From NCBI GenBank assembly GCA_913064775.1, contig CAJYAD010000001.1, positions 186,001 through 250,000 of the forward strand: a stretch of 64,000 bases of DNA. The letters run 5' to 3'. Below, one piece after another: positions 16,495-25,108 of the stretch (the stretch's first letter is position 1; each line of letters starts with the position of its first letter). The DNA is from an uncultured Albidovulum sp. (GTDB taxonomy: Bacteria; Pseudomonadota; Alphaproteobacteria; Rhodobacterales; Rhodobacteraceae). Made by a program: the position numbers and the translations under genes. The notes beneath the pieces were generated by a model, which saw only the letters and a list, made by a program, of their open reading frames with translations, ran no database searches and was not told the origin of the DNA.

Positions 16495-18777
16495 ATGACA
16501 CTTCCCTTCAATGGCCGGAGAGAGGACCCCCGCCTGCTGACCGGGCAGGGCCGCTATACCGCCGATCACAACCTGCCGGGCCAGGCCTGGGCTGCCTTCC
16601 TGCGCGCCGATGTGGCCCATGCGCGGATCTGCGGCCTCGACATTTCAGCGGCCCGCGCCGCCCCGGGCGTGCTGGCGGTGCTGACCGGCGCCGACATGGA
16701 GGCGGCGGGCTATCGTCGCGGCGTGGCACCCTTGCCCTTCAAGGGCCGCGATGGCGCGATCCTGACCGCCGATACCCCGGCGCTGGCCTCTGACCGGGTG
16801 CGCTATGTGGGCGAACCGCTGGCCCTTGTGGTGGCCGAGACCGAGGCCCAGGCCCGCGACGCGGTCGAACTGATCGAACTGGATCTTGAAACGCTGGAGG
16901 TGGTGCCGGATCTTCCCGCAGCGCTGGCGGACGGCGCGGCGGTCATACATGAGGATATCCCCGGAAATATCTGTTTCACAATGGATTTCGGTGATGATGA
17001 GGCGATCGATAAGGCCTTCGCCGAGGCCGCCCACCAGGTCCGCGTGACGCTGGAAAGCCCGCGTCTGTTCGGCACCCCGATGGAGCCGAAGGCGGCGCTT
17101 GCGCGCTGGGAGGGCGCGGTGCTTGACCTCTGGTGCCCGAGCCAGGGCATCACGCCGCTGCGCGGCGGGCTGGCAGCGGTGACCGGCCTCGCGCCCGAGC
17201 AGATGCGGCTTCATGCCGAGGATGTGGGCGGCGCCTTTGGCGTGCGCGGCCAGATCTATCCCGAATATACCGCCGTGGCGCTGGCCGCGAAGCGCATCGG
17301 GCGGCCGGTCAAATGGGTGGCCTCGCGGTCCGAGACGATCCTGTCGGATTATCAGGGCCGCGGCCTGACCCTTGGCGCGGAGCTGGCGCTTGATGCGAAG
17401 GGCCGCTTTCTGGCGCTGCGCCATGACGTGCTGGCCGACATGGGCGCCTATCCGTCGGCCGCGGGGCCGGTGACTAGCATCCAGAACCCGCTGCAGATGG
17501 CTTGCGGCGCCTATCGGATTCCGGCGGTCGGCGGCCAGATCCGGCTGGTGTTGACCAACCGCACGCCGGTCTCAGCCTATCGCGGCGCGGTGCGGCCCGA
17601 CATGGCCTATATCGTCGAGCGTCTGGTCGACGAGGCCGCCCGCCAGACCGGGTTCGACCGGATCGAACTGCGCCGCAAGAACCTGATCCCGGTGGCGGAT
17701 TTTCCCTATCCGATCGCCACCTCGCCGGTTCCCACGGCCTATGACAGCGGCGATTTCGCGCGGCTCCTGGACCGGGCGCAGGCGCGGTCCGATTGGGCGG
17801 GCTTCCCGGCCCGGCGGGCCGAGGCGCGGGCGCGCGGCAAGCTGCGCGGCATCGGCTGCGCGTTGTTCATCGAACCGGCCGGCGGCGGGCCGCAAAGCGA
17901 TCAGGTCGCCCTGACATGGGAGGCGGATGGAAGCCTGACGATCCACACCGCCGCCGTCGCCTCGGGTCAGGGGCATGAGACGGTGTTTCCCGAACTTCTG
18001 GGCGTCCAGCTTGGCCTGCCGGCTGGGCGCATCCGGCTGAAGGGCGGCCGCTCGGACAGCCCGTTCATCTCGGGCGGCGGGGCGTTCGGGTCGCGCAGCA
18101 TGATGGCGCAGGGCTCGACCACGCAGGAGGCCGGGCGCCAGATGCTGGCCAAGGCGCACGGTCTGGCGGCCGCGCTGCTGGAGGTGGCGCCCGAGGCGCT
18201 GAGCTATGCCGAGGGCCTGTTTACCGCCGAGGGCAGCAACCGTTCGCTCTCGCTGTCCGATCTGGCGGCGCAGGCGCCGGGGGGGCTGGATGTGCTGGCG
18301 GAATTGCCGGGGCCGCGGGCCTTTCCCTCGGGCATGCATGTGGCCGAGGTCGAGATCGACCCTGAGACCGGCATCTGCGTGGTGCTGCGCTATACTTCGG
18401 TCGACGATTGCGGCACCGTGATCAACCCGACGCTGGTCGAGGGGCAGATCATCGGCGGGTTGGTCCAGGGTCTGGGTCAGGTGTTCGGAGAGGCGGCGGG
18501 CTATGACGCAGAGGCCCAGCTGCTGACCGGCAGCTTCATGGATTACCCGATGCCGCGCGCCGATCTGCTGCACCGCATCGATATTGAGCTGAATGGCGTG
18601 CCCTCGCCCGGCAACGGGCTGGGCGCCAAGGGCGTGGGAGAGGCCGGCACCGTCGGCGCGCTGCCCACGGCGATGAACGCGGTGATGGATGCGCTGGCGC
18701 CGGACGGCGTGGCGCATCTGGACATGCCGGCGACGCCATGGCGCATCTGGCAGGCGTTGCAGGACGCGAAGGGCTAG
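16495..18777 (+). CDS. Xanthine dehydrogenase-family molybdopterin-binding subunit (CoxL-like), solitary
   Basis: A 760-residue large subunit of a molybdenum hydroxylase, normally binding Mo-molybdopterin cytosine dinucleotide. The a/b hammerhead domain starts at RREDPRLLTGQGRYTADH. Cofactor and substrate motifs include DVGGAFGVRG, AYRGAVRPD (the place of the CoxL-type loop), ASGQGHETVF and the catalytic glutamate in KGVGEAGTVG near the C-terminus. The loop reads AYRGAVR, which is neither AYxCSFR of true CO dehydrogenase nor exactly AYRGAGR of form II, so CO oxidation is not supported. The FeS and FAD subunit genes are absent from both flanks. GGAGG-like GCGGAGG precedes the ATG. An oxygen- or nitrogen-heterocycle or aldehyde substrate is possible. 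Confidence 0.85.
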   Translation: MTLPFNGRREDPRLLTGQGRYTADHNLPGQAWAAFLRADVAHARICGLDISAARAAPGVLAVLTGADMEAAGYRRGVAPLPFKGRDGAILTADTPALASDRVRYVGEPLALVVAETEAQARDAVELIELDLETLEVVPDLPAALADGAAVIHEDIPGNICFTMDFGDDEAIDKAFAEAAHQVRVTLESPRLFGTPMEPKAALARWEGAVLDLWCPSQGITPLRGGLAAVTGLAPEQMRLHAEDVGGAFGVRGQIYPEYTAVALAAKRIGRPVKWVASRSETILSDYQGRGLTLGAELALDAKGRFLALRHDVLADMGAYPSAAGPVTSIQNPLQMACGAYRIPAVGGQIRLVLTNRTPVSAYRGAVRPDMAYIVERLVDEAARQTGFDRIELRRKNLIPVADFPYPIATSPVPTAYDSGDFARLLDRAQARSDWAGFPARRAEARARGKLRGIGCALFIEPAGGGPQSDQVALTWEADGSLTIHTAAVASGQGHETVFPELLGVQLGLPAGRIRLKGGRSDSPFISGGGAFGSRSMMAQGSTTQEAGRQMLAKAHGLAAALLEVAPEALSYAEGLFTAEGSNRSLSLSDLAAQAPGGLDVLAELPGPRAFPSGMHVAEVEIDPETGICVVLRYTSVDDCGTVINPTLVEGQIIGGLVQGLGQVFGEAAGYDAEAQLLTGSFMDYPMPRADLLHRIDIELNGVPSPGNGLGAKGVGEAGTVGALPTAMNAVMDALAPDGVAHLDMPATPWRIWQALQDAKG

Positions 18778-18860
18778 GGCGCGCGGCGCCCCATGCGGGG
18801 GCGGCGTCCGGCCCGGGCGGCCCGCTTTATGCCCATGTCCTGGGCAAACACCGCCCGCGC

Positions 18861-18881
18861 GACCCCGGCGCGGGGTTTTTT
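18861..18881 (+). terminator. Rho-independent terminator after CoxL-like gene
   Basis: Stem CCCCG (18863-18867), loop GCG and CGGGG (18871-18875), followed by six T residues. It lies 86 bases past the stop codon of the molybdenum hydroxylase gene and before the SulP gene, separating the two transcripts. Confidence 0.75.
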
Positions 18882-18957
18882 CCCGCAGCCAAGGGTTCCT
18901 CGGGATTGCGGCATGTCGTAAGAAAGCCGCTTACGCGCAACGTCCCGAAGGTTTGAC

Positions 18958-20559
18958 ATGCCCACTTCCGCCCTGGCGGCATTTGCCCGCGCCGTCTCGC
19001 CCGCCAATGCGCCGCTGGTGCCCTATTCGCTGGCCGACATCCGGACCGAGCTGTTGGCCGGCCTGACCGTCGCGCTGGCGCTGGTGCCCGAGGCGGTGGC
19101 GTTCTCGCTGGTGGCGGGGGTAAACCCTTTGGTCGGGCTTTATGCCGCTTTCATGGTGGGGCTGATCACTGCGCTGTTTGGCGGGCGGCCGGGGATGGTT
19201 TCCGGGGCGACCGGGTCGATGGCGGTGGTCATGGTCAGTCTGGTGGCAGTGCATGGCGTCGAATATCTGTTCGCGACCGTTGTGCTGACCGGGGTGTTGC
19301 AGATCCTGGCCGGCGTCTTCCGGCTGGGCAAGTTCATGCGTCTGGTGCCGCATTCGGTGATGATGGGCTTCGTCAACGGGCTGGCCATCGTGATCGGGCT
19401 GGCGCAGCTGCATCAGTTCCACATCAGCGACGGCCACGGAGGCCTGGTCTGGATGCAGGGCCAGCAGTTGTGGATCACGCTGGGGCTGGTGGTGCTGACC
19501 ATGGCGGCAATCTGGGCCGCGCCGCGGGTGACGCGGGCGGTTCCGGCGCCGCTGGTGGGCATCCTGATCACCGCCGCGATCGTCATCGGCTTTGGCATCA
19601 ATGTGCCGCGGGTGGGCGACATGGCCTCGATCACCGGCTCTCTGCCCAGCTTCCATCTGCCGATGGTGCCGTTCGATCTGCACACGCTGAAGATCGTCGC
19701 GCCCTATGCGGTGATCCTGGCCGCCGTCGGCCTGATCGAAAGCCTGCTGACCCTGAACCTGGTGGGCGAGATCACCGGCAAGAAGGGCGGCGCCAGCCAG
19801 GAATGCATTGCCCAGGGCGCGGCCAACATGGTCACCGGCCTGTTCGGCGGCATGGGCGGCTGCGCGATGATCGGGCAGTCGATGATCAACGTCACCTCTG
19901 GCGGGCGCACGCGGCTGGCGGCCACGGTGGCGGCGCTGTTCCTTCTGTCCTTCATTCTGGTGGGCGCGCCGCTGATCGAACAGATCCCGCTGGCCGCGCT
20001 TACGGGCGTGATGTTCATGGTGGTGATCGGCACCTTCGCGTGGAACTCGTTCCGGGTGCTGCTTCGGGTGCCGCGCGCCGATGCGGTGGTGATCGTGCTG
20101 GTGACGGTGATCACCGTGTTCACTGATCTGGCGACCGCGGTGGTGGCCGGGGTGATCGTCTCGGCGCTGGCCTATGCTTGGCAGAACGCCCGGCGCATCC
20201 ACGCCCGCACCCGCATCACGCCCGAAGGCGCCAAGGTCTACCAGATCGAGGGGCCGCTGTTCTTCGGCTCGGCCGAGGGCTTCGCCGAGATCTTCACCCC
20301 CGAGACCGACCCGGCGCTGGTGATCGTCGATTTCGAAGGCAGCCGGGTCGCGGACCAGTCGGCCCTGGCCGCGATCGAGGCGCTGGCGGCGAAATACGAC
20401 GCCCGCGGCAAGACCCTGGTGCTGCGCCATCTGAGCCGCGACTGCCACCGCCTGCTGCACCGCGCGGGGCAGCTGATGGTCGACAGCGATGACGACCCGG
20501 TCTATGGCGTCGCCGTCGATTACAGCGTGCGCCCCGGCGCGCTGGGCGCGGCGCATTAG
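18958..20559 (+). CDS. SulP/SLC26 anion transporter with C-terminal STAS domain
   Basis: A 533-residue inner-membrane transporter. The SulP core starts at YSLADIRTELLAGLTVALALVPEAVAFSLVAGVNPLVGLYAAF, with a dozen or more hydrophobic segments to about residue 410. A STAS domain occupies roughly residues 430-525 and includes EGPLFFGSAEGF and SRVADQSALAAIEAL, the equivalent of the DxSG regulatory site. Substrates in the family are sulfate, bicarbonate or C4-dicarboxylates. The size and STAS layout fit BicA-type Na+/bicarbonate transporters as well as sulfate carriers. Since this genome encodes a Calvin cycle, bicarbonate is an attractive but untested guess. GAAGG precedes the ATG. Confidence 0.85.
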   Translation: MPTSALAAFARAVSPANAPLVPYSLADIRTELLAGLTVALALVPEAVAFSLVAGVNPLVGLYAAFMVGLITALFGGRPGMVSGATGSMAVVMVSLVAVHGVEYLFATVVLTGVLQILAGVFRLGKFMRLVPHSVMMGFVNGLAIVIGLAQLHQFHISDGHGGLVWMQGQQLWITLGLVVLTMAAIWAAPRVTRAVPAPLVGILITAAIVIGFGINVPRVGDMASITGSLPSFHLPMVPFDLHTLKIVAPYAVILAAVGLIESLLTLNLVGEITGKKGGASQECIAQGAANMVTGLFGGMGGCAMIGQSMINVTSGGRTRLAATVAALFLLSFILVGAPLIEQIPLAALTGVMFMVVIGTFAWNSFRVLLRVPRADAVVIVLVTVITVFTDLATAVVAGVIVSALAYAWQNARRIHARTRITPEGAKVYQIEGPLFFGSAEGFAEIFTPETDPALVIVDFEGSRVADQSALAAIEALAAKYDARGKTLVLRHLSRDCHRLLHRAGQLMVDSDDDPVYGVAVDYSVRPGALGAAH

Positions 20560-20593
20560 GGGCGCGGAGCCCGAGTTCGGCCCTCTTACCGCC

Positions 20594-20791
20594 CGGTACG
20601 CGCCGCAGGCGCAGGGCGAGCGCCTACCCGTCACGCCGAAGGCGTGCCGACAATTGGCGGCGTGCCTTTGGCACGACGGGCTGGCGCTTTGGGGCTTTTT
20701 GATCCCGCGGGCAGTCTCGCAGAACCTTGCCACCATAAATGGTGTCGCGGCCCGGTCAGGGCGCGCCACCCCACGGGCAGGCGCGCGCCCT
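20594..20791. repeat. Second, inverted copy of the 4.9-kb repeat family, with two tandem hairpins
   Basis: On the minus strand this region repeats in order the blocks of 4866-5026: GCGCGCGCCTGCCCGTGGGG, CCATTTATGG followed by a GGCAAGGT box, AAGCGCCAGCCCG, a GGCGCTCGCCC block and GCGTACCGGGCGG. It lacks the second outer inverted repeat of the other copy. It carries two extra hairpins, CACGCC-GAA-GGCGTG (20632-20646) and CGTGCC-TTT-GGCACG (20661-20675). It lies between the convergent SulP and flavin reductase genes, where these stems may also protect or end transcripts. Confidence 0.68.
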
Positions 20792-20804
20792 GCTTGGGCC
20801 GGGG

Positions 20805-21413
20805 CTATTTCTCGCCCGGCCGGGTCATCTGAAAGACGCTCTCGACCACCGAATAATCCTTGTAGCCAAGCCGCGCGACCGGGTTGAAGCGGGTCACGTC
20901 GAACATCCCCTCGACCAGGCAATCATCGCGCATGTGAATGCCGATGACCTCGCCCAGCACCATGTAATTCGTCTTGCCTTCCAGCTTGACCACCTGGGTC
21001 AGCCGGCATTCCAGCGCCGCCGGCGCATCGGCCACGCGCGAACAGGGGATGGTTTCGCAAGACGCGCGCCCCAGGCCCGCAAGGTCGAATTCGTCCACCT
21101 CGCGGCCATAGGCGCCCGAGGTCAGGTTCATCGCCTCCTTCTGGGCCAGGCCCACCACGTTGACGCAAAACACCCCGGTTTCCTCGATATTGGCCAGGCT
21201 GTCCTTGCCGCGCGGGCGGTCGGGCTTGTCGGTGGTGGTCGAGAACATCACCTGCGGCGGCACATAGGCGACCGCGTTGAAGAAGGAATAGGGCGCAAGG
21301 TTTTCCGACCCGTCCTTGCCGCGGGTCGAGATCCAGCCAATCGGCCGGGGCGTGACGATGGCGTTGAACGGGTTGTGCGGCAGGCCGTGGCCGTCGGCGG
21401 GGCGGTAGAACAT
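20805..21413 (-). CDS. Flavin reductase-like FMN-binding protein
   Basis: A 202-residue split-barrel flavoprotein of the DIM6/NTAB group, longer than the HpaC-type reductase at 4.2 kb. Family features are an N-terminal MFYRPADGHGLPHNPF, TPRPIGWISTRG, LAPYSFFNAVAYVPPQVMFS for FMN binding, and NYMVLGEVIGIH near the C-terminus. The ATG at 21413 has CAGGAG upstream on the minus strand; a longer reading is possible but has no family resemblance. It would bind flavin in the cytoplasm and might act in aromatic or xenobiotic metabolism. The partner is unknown. Confidence 0.85.
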   Translation of the reverse strand: MFYRPADGHGLPHNPFNAIVTPRPIGWISTRGKDGSENLAPYSFFNAVAYVPPQVMFSTTTDKPDRPRGKDSLANIEETGVFCVNVVGLAQKEAMNLTSGAYGREVDEFDLAGLGRASCETIPCSRVADAPAALECRLTQVVKLEGKTNYMVLGEVIGIHMRDDCLVEGMFDVTRFNPVARLGYKDYSVVESVFQMTRPGEK

Positions 21414-21502
21414 GGGCGGCTCCTGTTTGGTTTGCCCCTGACCTAGCCTCGTGCTACCCGGCTTTCCAGTGCCAAGCGGAGGGATGGCCCCTGTATCAGC
21501 TG

Positions 21503-21988
21503 ATGGAAGAGGCGCCCGAGGACATCTGGGAGGTCGAGGCACTTTACGACCTGTGCTTCGCGCCCGGGCGCACGGCGCTGTCCTCTTACCGGCTGCGCGA
21601 CGGGGTGGCGCCGGTGCGCGCGCTGTGCCTTATTCTGCGCGAGGACGGGGTGCTGGCGGCGGTGATCCGCTACTGGCCGGTGCTGGTGGGCGGGCAATCG
21701 ACGCTGCTGCTGGGCCCGGTGGCGGTGCATCCGACGCGCCAGGGAGAGGGGCTGGGCGGCTATCTGATCTATGAAAGCCTTGATGAGGCCCGGCGTCTGG
21801 GCTGGGCTCGCGTGTTGCTGGTGGGCGACGCGCCCTATTACAGCCGCTTTGGCTTCACCAAACGCGCCGGGGTCGCGATGCCGCCGCCCACCAACCCCGA
21901 GCGGGTGCTGGGATATGAGCTGATCCCCGGCGCCTGGGAAGGGGTGGCCGGCCCGGTCCAGAAATGGCCGAAGGCGGGTGCGGAATAG
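21503..21988 (+). CDS. GNAT-family N-acetyltransferase
   Basis: About 161 residues with the GNAT fold. LGPVAVHPTRQGEGLGGYLIYESLDEARRLG carries the acetyl-CoA pyrophosphate-binding Q/RxxGxG/A motif, and VLLVGDAPYYSRFGF follows. The layout resembles putative acetyltransferases of the YhbS type. The start is odd: the GGAGGG at 21478-21483 is 20 bases before the ATG at 21503 but 8 bases before an in-frame CTG at 21491 that would add LYQL to the N-terminus. Initiation at CTG is therefore possible. Substrate unknown. It is divergent from the flavin reductase gene, sharing a short intergenic region. Confidence 0.82.
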   Translation: MEEAPEDIWEVEALYDLCFAPGRTALSSYRLRDGVAPVRALCLILREDGVLAAVIRYWPVLVGGQSTLLLGPVAVHPTRQGEGLGGYLIYESLDEARRLGWARVLLVGDAPYYSRFGFTKRAGVAMPPPTNPERVLGYELIPGAWEGVAGPVQKWPKAGAE

Positions 21989-22015
21989 GGCTGGCCAGCC
22001 GCCCTGCTGCCCGGT

Positions 22016-22450
22016 TCAGGCCGCAAGGGCCGCGCGCATCCGGCGCCGCTCGTACAGCGCAAACAGGCCCATGCCGCCGACCATGGCGACGAAGAAGGCG
22101 CCGCCGCCCAATCCGCTGAAGCTGAGCGCCGCGACCGCCGGGCCGGGGCAAAAGCCCGCCAGCGCCCAGCCCAGACCGAACAGCGCCGAGCCGGTCAGCA
22201 GCCGCGCGTCGATCACCTGTTCGGGCAGGCTGGGGATCGGATCGCCCAGCACCGCGATGGGCCGGCGCCGGGTGACCCGCCAGGCGATCAGCATCGGCAG
22301 GATCGCCCCGCCCAGCACGAAGGCCAGCGTCGGATCCCAATGGCCGAAGAGGTCCAGAAACCCCTGCACCCGCGCCGTATCCGTCATCCCCGAAACCATT
22401 AGGCCAAGGCCGAAAAGACCGCCCGAAAGGGCTGAAACCAGACTGCGCAT
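22016..22450 (-). CDS. YeeE/YedE-type membrane protein, second subunit (DUF6691/PmpB-like)
   Basis: A 144-residue inner-membrane protein with four hydrophobic segments, beginning MRSLVSALSGGLFGLGLMVSGMTD and carrying the family motif LFGLGWALAGFCPGPAV with its conserved cysteine. Such half-size proteins pair with a second half to form a sulfur-compound channel like thiosulfate-importing YeeE. Its start codon overlaps the stop of the upstream partner in TGATG, so the two are translationally coupled. It likely moves a reduced sulfur species across the inner membrane. Confidence 0.82.
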   Translation of the reverse strand: MRSLVSALSGGLFGLGLMVSGMTDTARVQGFLDLFGHWDPTLAFVLGGAILPMLIAWRVTRRRPIAVLGDPIPSLPEQVIDARLLTGSALFGLGWALAGFCPGPAVAALSFSGLGGGAFFVAMVGGMGLFALYERRRMRAALAA

Positions 22451-22890
22451 CAGATCACTCCCAGAACATGACGGGCGAGGAACAGGGTGACGAAACCCAC
22501 GCCCAGATAGACCAGCGTCGCGACGATCGAGCGGGCCGAGAATCGCGATATCCCGCAGACCCCGTGGCCCGAGGTGCAGCCATTCGCCATCCGCGTGCCG
22601 AACCCCACCAGCAGCCCGGCCAGCACCATCAACCCGACATCGCCCGAAACATGGGTGGCGTGCGGCGCGCCGAAGATCAGAACCGCGACCGCAGGCGCCC
22701 CGATCAGCGCGCCGACGAAGGCCAGCCGCTCGGCGGCATTCGACTGGCCCGAGCCGTCCACCAGCCCGCCCAGAATGCCGCTCGCCCCCATGATGCGGGC
22801 GTTGACCAGCAAAAGAAGCGCGGCGGCCAGGCCGATCATCAGCCCGCCGGCCAGGCCGAGGATCCAGGGTTGGGGCAGGACGGTCAGCAT
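22450..22890 (-). CDS. YeeE/YedE-type membrane protein, first subunit (PmpA-like)
   Basis: A 146-residue membrane protein forming the other half of the YeeE-like pair. Hydrophobic segments include WILGLAGGLMIGLAAALLLLV, and the conserved cysteine motif GTRMANGCTSGHGVCGISRFS is clear. In known systems these cysteines relay thiosulfate or persulfide. The ATG at 22890 with GAAAG upstream was chosen; longer readings run into the AT-rich promoter region. Genes of this type are often near persulfide-responsive repressors, but none is seen within the window. Confidence 0.83.
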   Translation of the reverse strand: MLTVLPQPWILGLAGGLMIGLAAALLLLVNARIMGASGILGGLVDGSGQSNAAERLAFVGALIGAPAVAVLIFGAPHATHVSGDVGLMVLAGLLVGFGTRMANGCTSGHGVCGISRFSARSIVATLVYLGVGFVTLFLARHVLGVI

Positions 22891-23210
22891 CTTTCGGATC
22901 CCTCTTATGGGGTGATAGTGGGAAATCTTCCTTGGCTTATATTTAGGGAGTTCTGCTAATACATTGCAATTGCGAGAAAATAATAAGGATCGGGTTTGCC
23001 TTGTGGTGCCGCCTGCGGAACGAGCGTTCTGCGGTGGCGGCCTTGGCAGGACAAATTCTCGCGCCTGGGATGGGGGCCGGAACAATCGTCCGGCACGGCG
23101 CGGGCATCCGCGCAAGCGGGCCGTTCAGGGGGGGCGAGGTTCTGCCGGCCCGAGGCGGGGATTGCGGATCGAACGGGGCAAGAAACGCCCCGCGACAGGG
23201 TCACGCGCGC
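22891..23210. promoter_or_regulatory. Intergenic region with AT-rich upstream segment of the YeeE pair
   Basis: The 320 bases between the YeeE-pair start and the stop of the phosphoesterase gene. About 80 bases (22905-22985) are strikingly AT-rich for this genome and include the palindrome GCAATTGC and a TTGCAA hexamer, read on the minus strand upstream of the YeeE pair, which is a plausible promoter with an operator. The remaining 220 bases are GC-rich, with no coding or RNA signal recognised. Confidence 0.45.
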
Positions 23211-24872
23211 TTAGAAATGAGCGGGTTCGCCGGTTTCGGGGTTCAGGATCAGCGCCTGGGCCATCGGTTTCTCCCAGTCGAACATCCCGTCGATCGGGCC
23301 CGCGACCGCATCGAACGACCCCTGGCCCAGGCGCTGGCCACCCATCCAGTTATCCTCGATGAAGCGCATGACCGAGGTCTGATCGGTCAGCGTGTGATCG
23401 ACGTGATCGGGCTTGGCATAGGGCGAGATGACGACAAAGGGCTGCCGCGTGCCATAGCCGCAGCGGCCCTGCACCGGCCTGCCGCCAAGCCCCGGCAGCG
23501 GCACGCCGGTGGTGCCGCATCTGTCGCCGTCCAGCACGTCAAAGCCCCTCACTCGCAGGTCCGAGGGGTTGATCACCGCATGGGCGTGGTCGTACCAGCC
23601 ATCGGAATCGTCATAAAGCACGACGATCGCCGCATCCTTCCAGAATTCCGAGGTCTCCACCGCGTTCACCGCGCGGACGATGAAATGCTGCCCGTCGAGC
23701 GGATCGGAATAGCCGGCGTGGCCATCCTCAAATCCCGGCGCCTTGAGGAAGCTGACGGCGGGCAGGTTGCCGGCCTTCAGCGCCGCGTACCAATCCTTCA
23801 TGTCGTACTGGTGGTTGGCGCCGCCGTCGTGATCGGTGCCGATCACCGCGACCGAGGCGGGGCGTTTGTGCGTGGGGTTGGCGGTCGAGGGGTAGTATTG
23901 GAACGGCTCGTGATGCGGGATGTAGTCGGCGACGGTGACATGGGTCACCGCCGAGGTCGTCTTGCGCGCGCAGCTGGTGGTGCCGTTCGGGTTGGTGAGC
24001 GACAGATCGAACCCGCCCTCGAACCAGCCCCAGGTGATGCCGCGCGCGTTCAGCATGTCGCCGATGTTGTGCCCGGTCATCAGCACGGTCTTGCCCTGCG
24101 CGCAGACATCGCCCGTGGGGTCGAGATCCGAGATCATCGTCCAGCCGCCCTGTCCGTCGGGCACCACGCGGCCCTTGTCATAGGTGCCGTCGGCGTCCAG
24201 CGTCGCGCCCACCGGCAGCATCGCGCCATTGGTCTGGCCCGAGATCAGGTTGATCGCGCCCGGGCTTGACGGGCCGAAGGTGGTCGAGAAGGAATTGTCG
24301 CTCATCGCGAAGGATTGGGCGTAGTTCCAGAGCGCGGTGACGGTGTTGCCGTCGTAATAGCCCATCACCTGGCCTTGGGTGCCGAACGACCCGGCCGCGC
24401 CCTTCGATCCGCGCCCGGTCTTGGCGGGGAAAAGATCCATCCTGCCGCCGTCATAGGTGGCCTGCTCGGCGCTATAGCCGTGGTTCTGGTCGGCGGTGGC
24501 GGCCTGGCTGCGGTCCAGCCGGAACGGCAGGGCGGCGTTCGGGCCGTTCCGGGCGTTGGTCTTGTTGGGGTTCCGCTCCAGCAGCCCCGCGGCAAGCAGC
24601 GTGTTCGCCGCGGGCGTGTCGGGTTTGGCGTGGAAGGCGGGCTCACCCTCGGGGTTGGTGGCCTTGGGATAGGTGCCGAAGTAATGGTCGAAGGAGACGT
24701 TCTCCTGGAAGATCACCACCAGATGCTTGATCGGCGTCGCGGTGTTGCGCTGGGCGGCGATCTGGCCCGCACTCTGGCCCGCGATCTGGGCCTGCGCGCC
24801 CGGCGCGGCGGCACAAGCCAGCGCCAGCCCCAAGCCGGCGGCGGCCCGCAGTCGGTGGAAGCGATTGGTCAT
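23211..24872 (-). CDS. Secreted alkaline-phosphatase-superfamily phosphoesterase (acid phosphatase/phospholipase C type)
   Basis: A 553-residue protein with a Sec signal peptide (residues 1 to about 28, ending AAAPGAQA) and the phosphoesterase family fold. IKHLVVIFQENVSFDHYFGTYP supplies metal ligands. FSTTFGPSSPGAINLISG holds the nucleophile region, GWFEGGFD and VIGTDHDGGANHQYDMKDWYAALK follow, and LYDDSDGWYDHAH with YGTRQPFVVISPYAK closes the site. It would act in the periplasm or outside the cell to release phosphate from organic phosphates or phospholipids. Relatives include AcpA-type acid phosphatases and non-haemolytic phospholipase C. The ATG at 24872 has a GGGGAC ribosome site, and a longer in-frame reading lacks a signal peptide. 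Confidence 0.86.
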   Translation of the reverse strand: MTNRFHRLRAAAGLGLALACAAAPGAQAQIAGQSAGQIAAQRNTATPIKHLVVIFQENVSFDHYFGTYPKATNPEGEPAFHAKPDTPAANTLLAAGLLERNPNKTNARNGPNAALPFRLDRSQAATADQNHGYSAEQATYDGGRMDLFPAKTGRGSKGAAGSFGTQGQVMGYYDGNTVTALWNYAQSFAMSDNSFSTTFGPSSPGAINLISGQTNGAMLPVGATLDADGTYDKGRVVPDGQGGWTMISDLDPTGDVCAQGKTVLMTGHNIGDMLNARGITWGWFEGGFDLSLTNPNGTTSCARKTTSAVTHVTVADYIPHHEPFQYYPSTANPTHKRPASVAVIGTDHDGGANHQYDMKDWYAALKAGNLPAVSFLKAPGFEDGHAGYSDPLDGQHFIVRAVNAVETSEFWKDAAIVVLYDDSDGWYDHAHAVINPSDLRVRGFDVLDGDRCGTTGVPLPGLGGRPVQGRCGYGTRQPFVVISPYAKPDHVDHTLTDQTSVMRFIEDNWMGGQRLGQGSFDAVAGPIDGMFDWEKPMAQALILNPETGEPAHF

Positions 24873-25108
24873 GATGTCCCCTCGTTCGGTGGCGGGCCCG
24901 CGGTTCTCGGGTCGGGTCGCAACCGCTCTAGGCGGGGTCTTCTGCACTTCGGTGACGCGGCGCTTCACGTCACCTCAAGGTCGCGTGATCCGGCCCCGGT
25001 CGCGCCATGGTCGCCCCCCCGATCGCCGCCCCAGTCGCCCTCGGTCCGCCGCCCGTCTTGCGCGCGCGGCCCATTGCAAGGCCGCGCGCGCCGCCTTACC
25101 TGATAGGC

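Noticed and set aside
16495-18777. Carbon monoxide dehydrogenase large subunit
   Set aside because: The loop lacks the cysteine of the AYxCSFR motif and the coxM/coxS genes are absent, so CO oxidation is not supported.
18931-20922. A 663-residue minus-strand frame over the SulP gene
   Set aside because: Antisense shadow: low-complexity His/Asp/Gln-rich translation, whereas the plus strand gives a complete SulP-STAS protein with a ribosome site.
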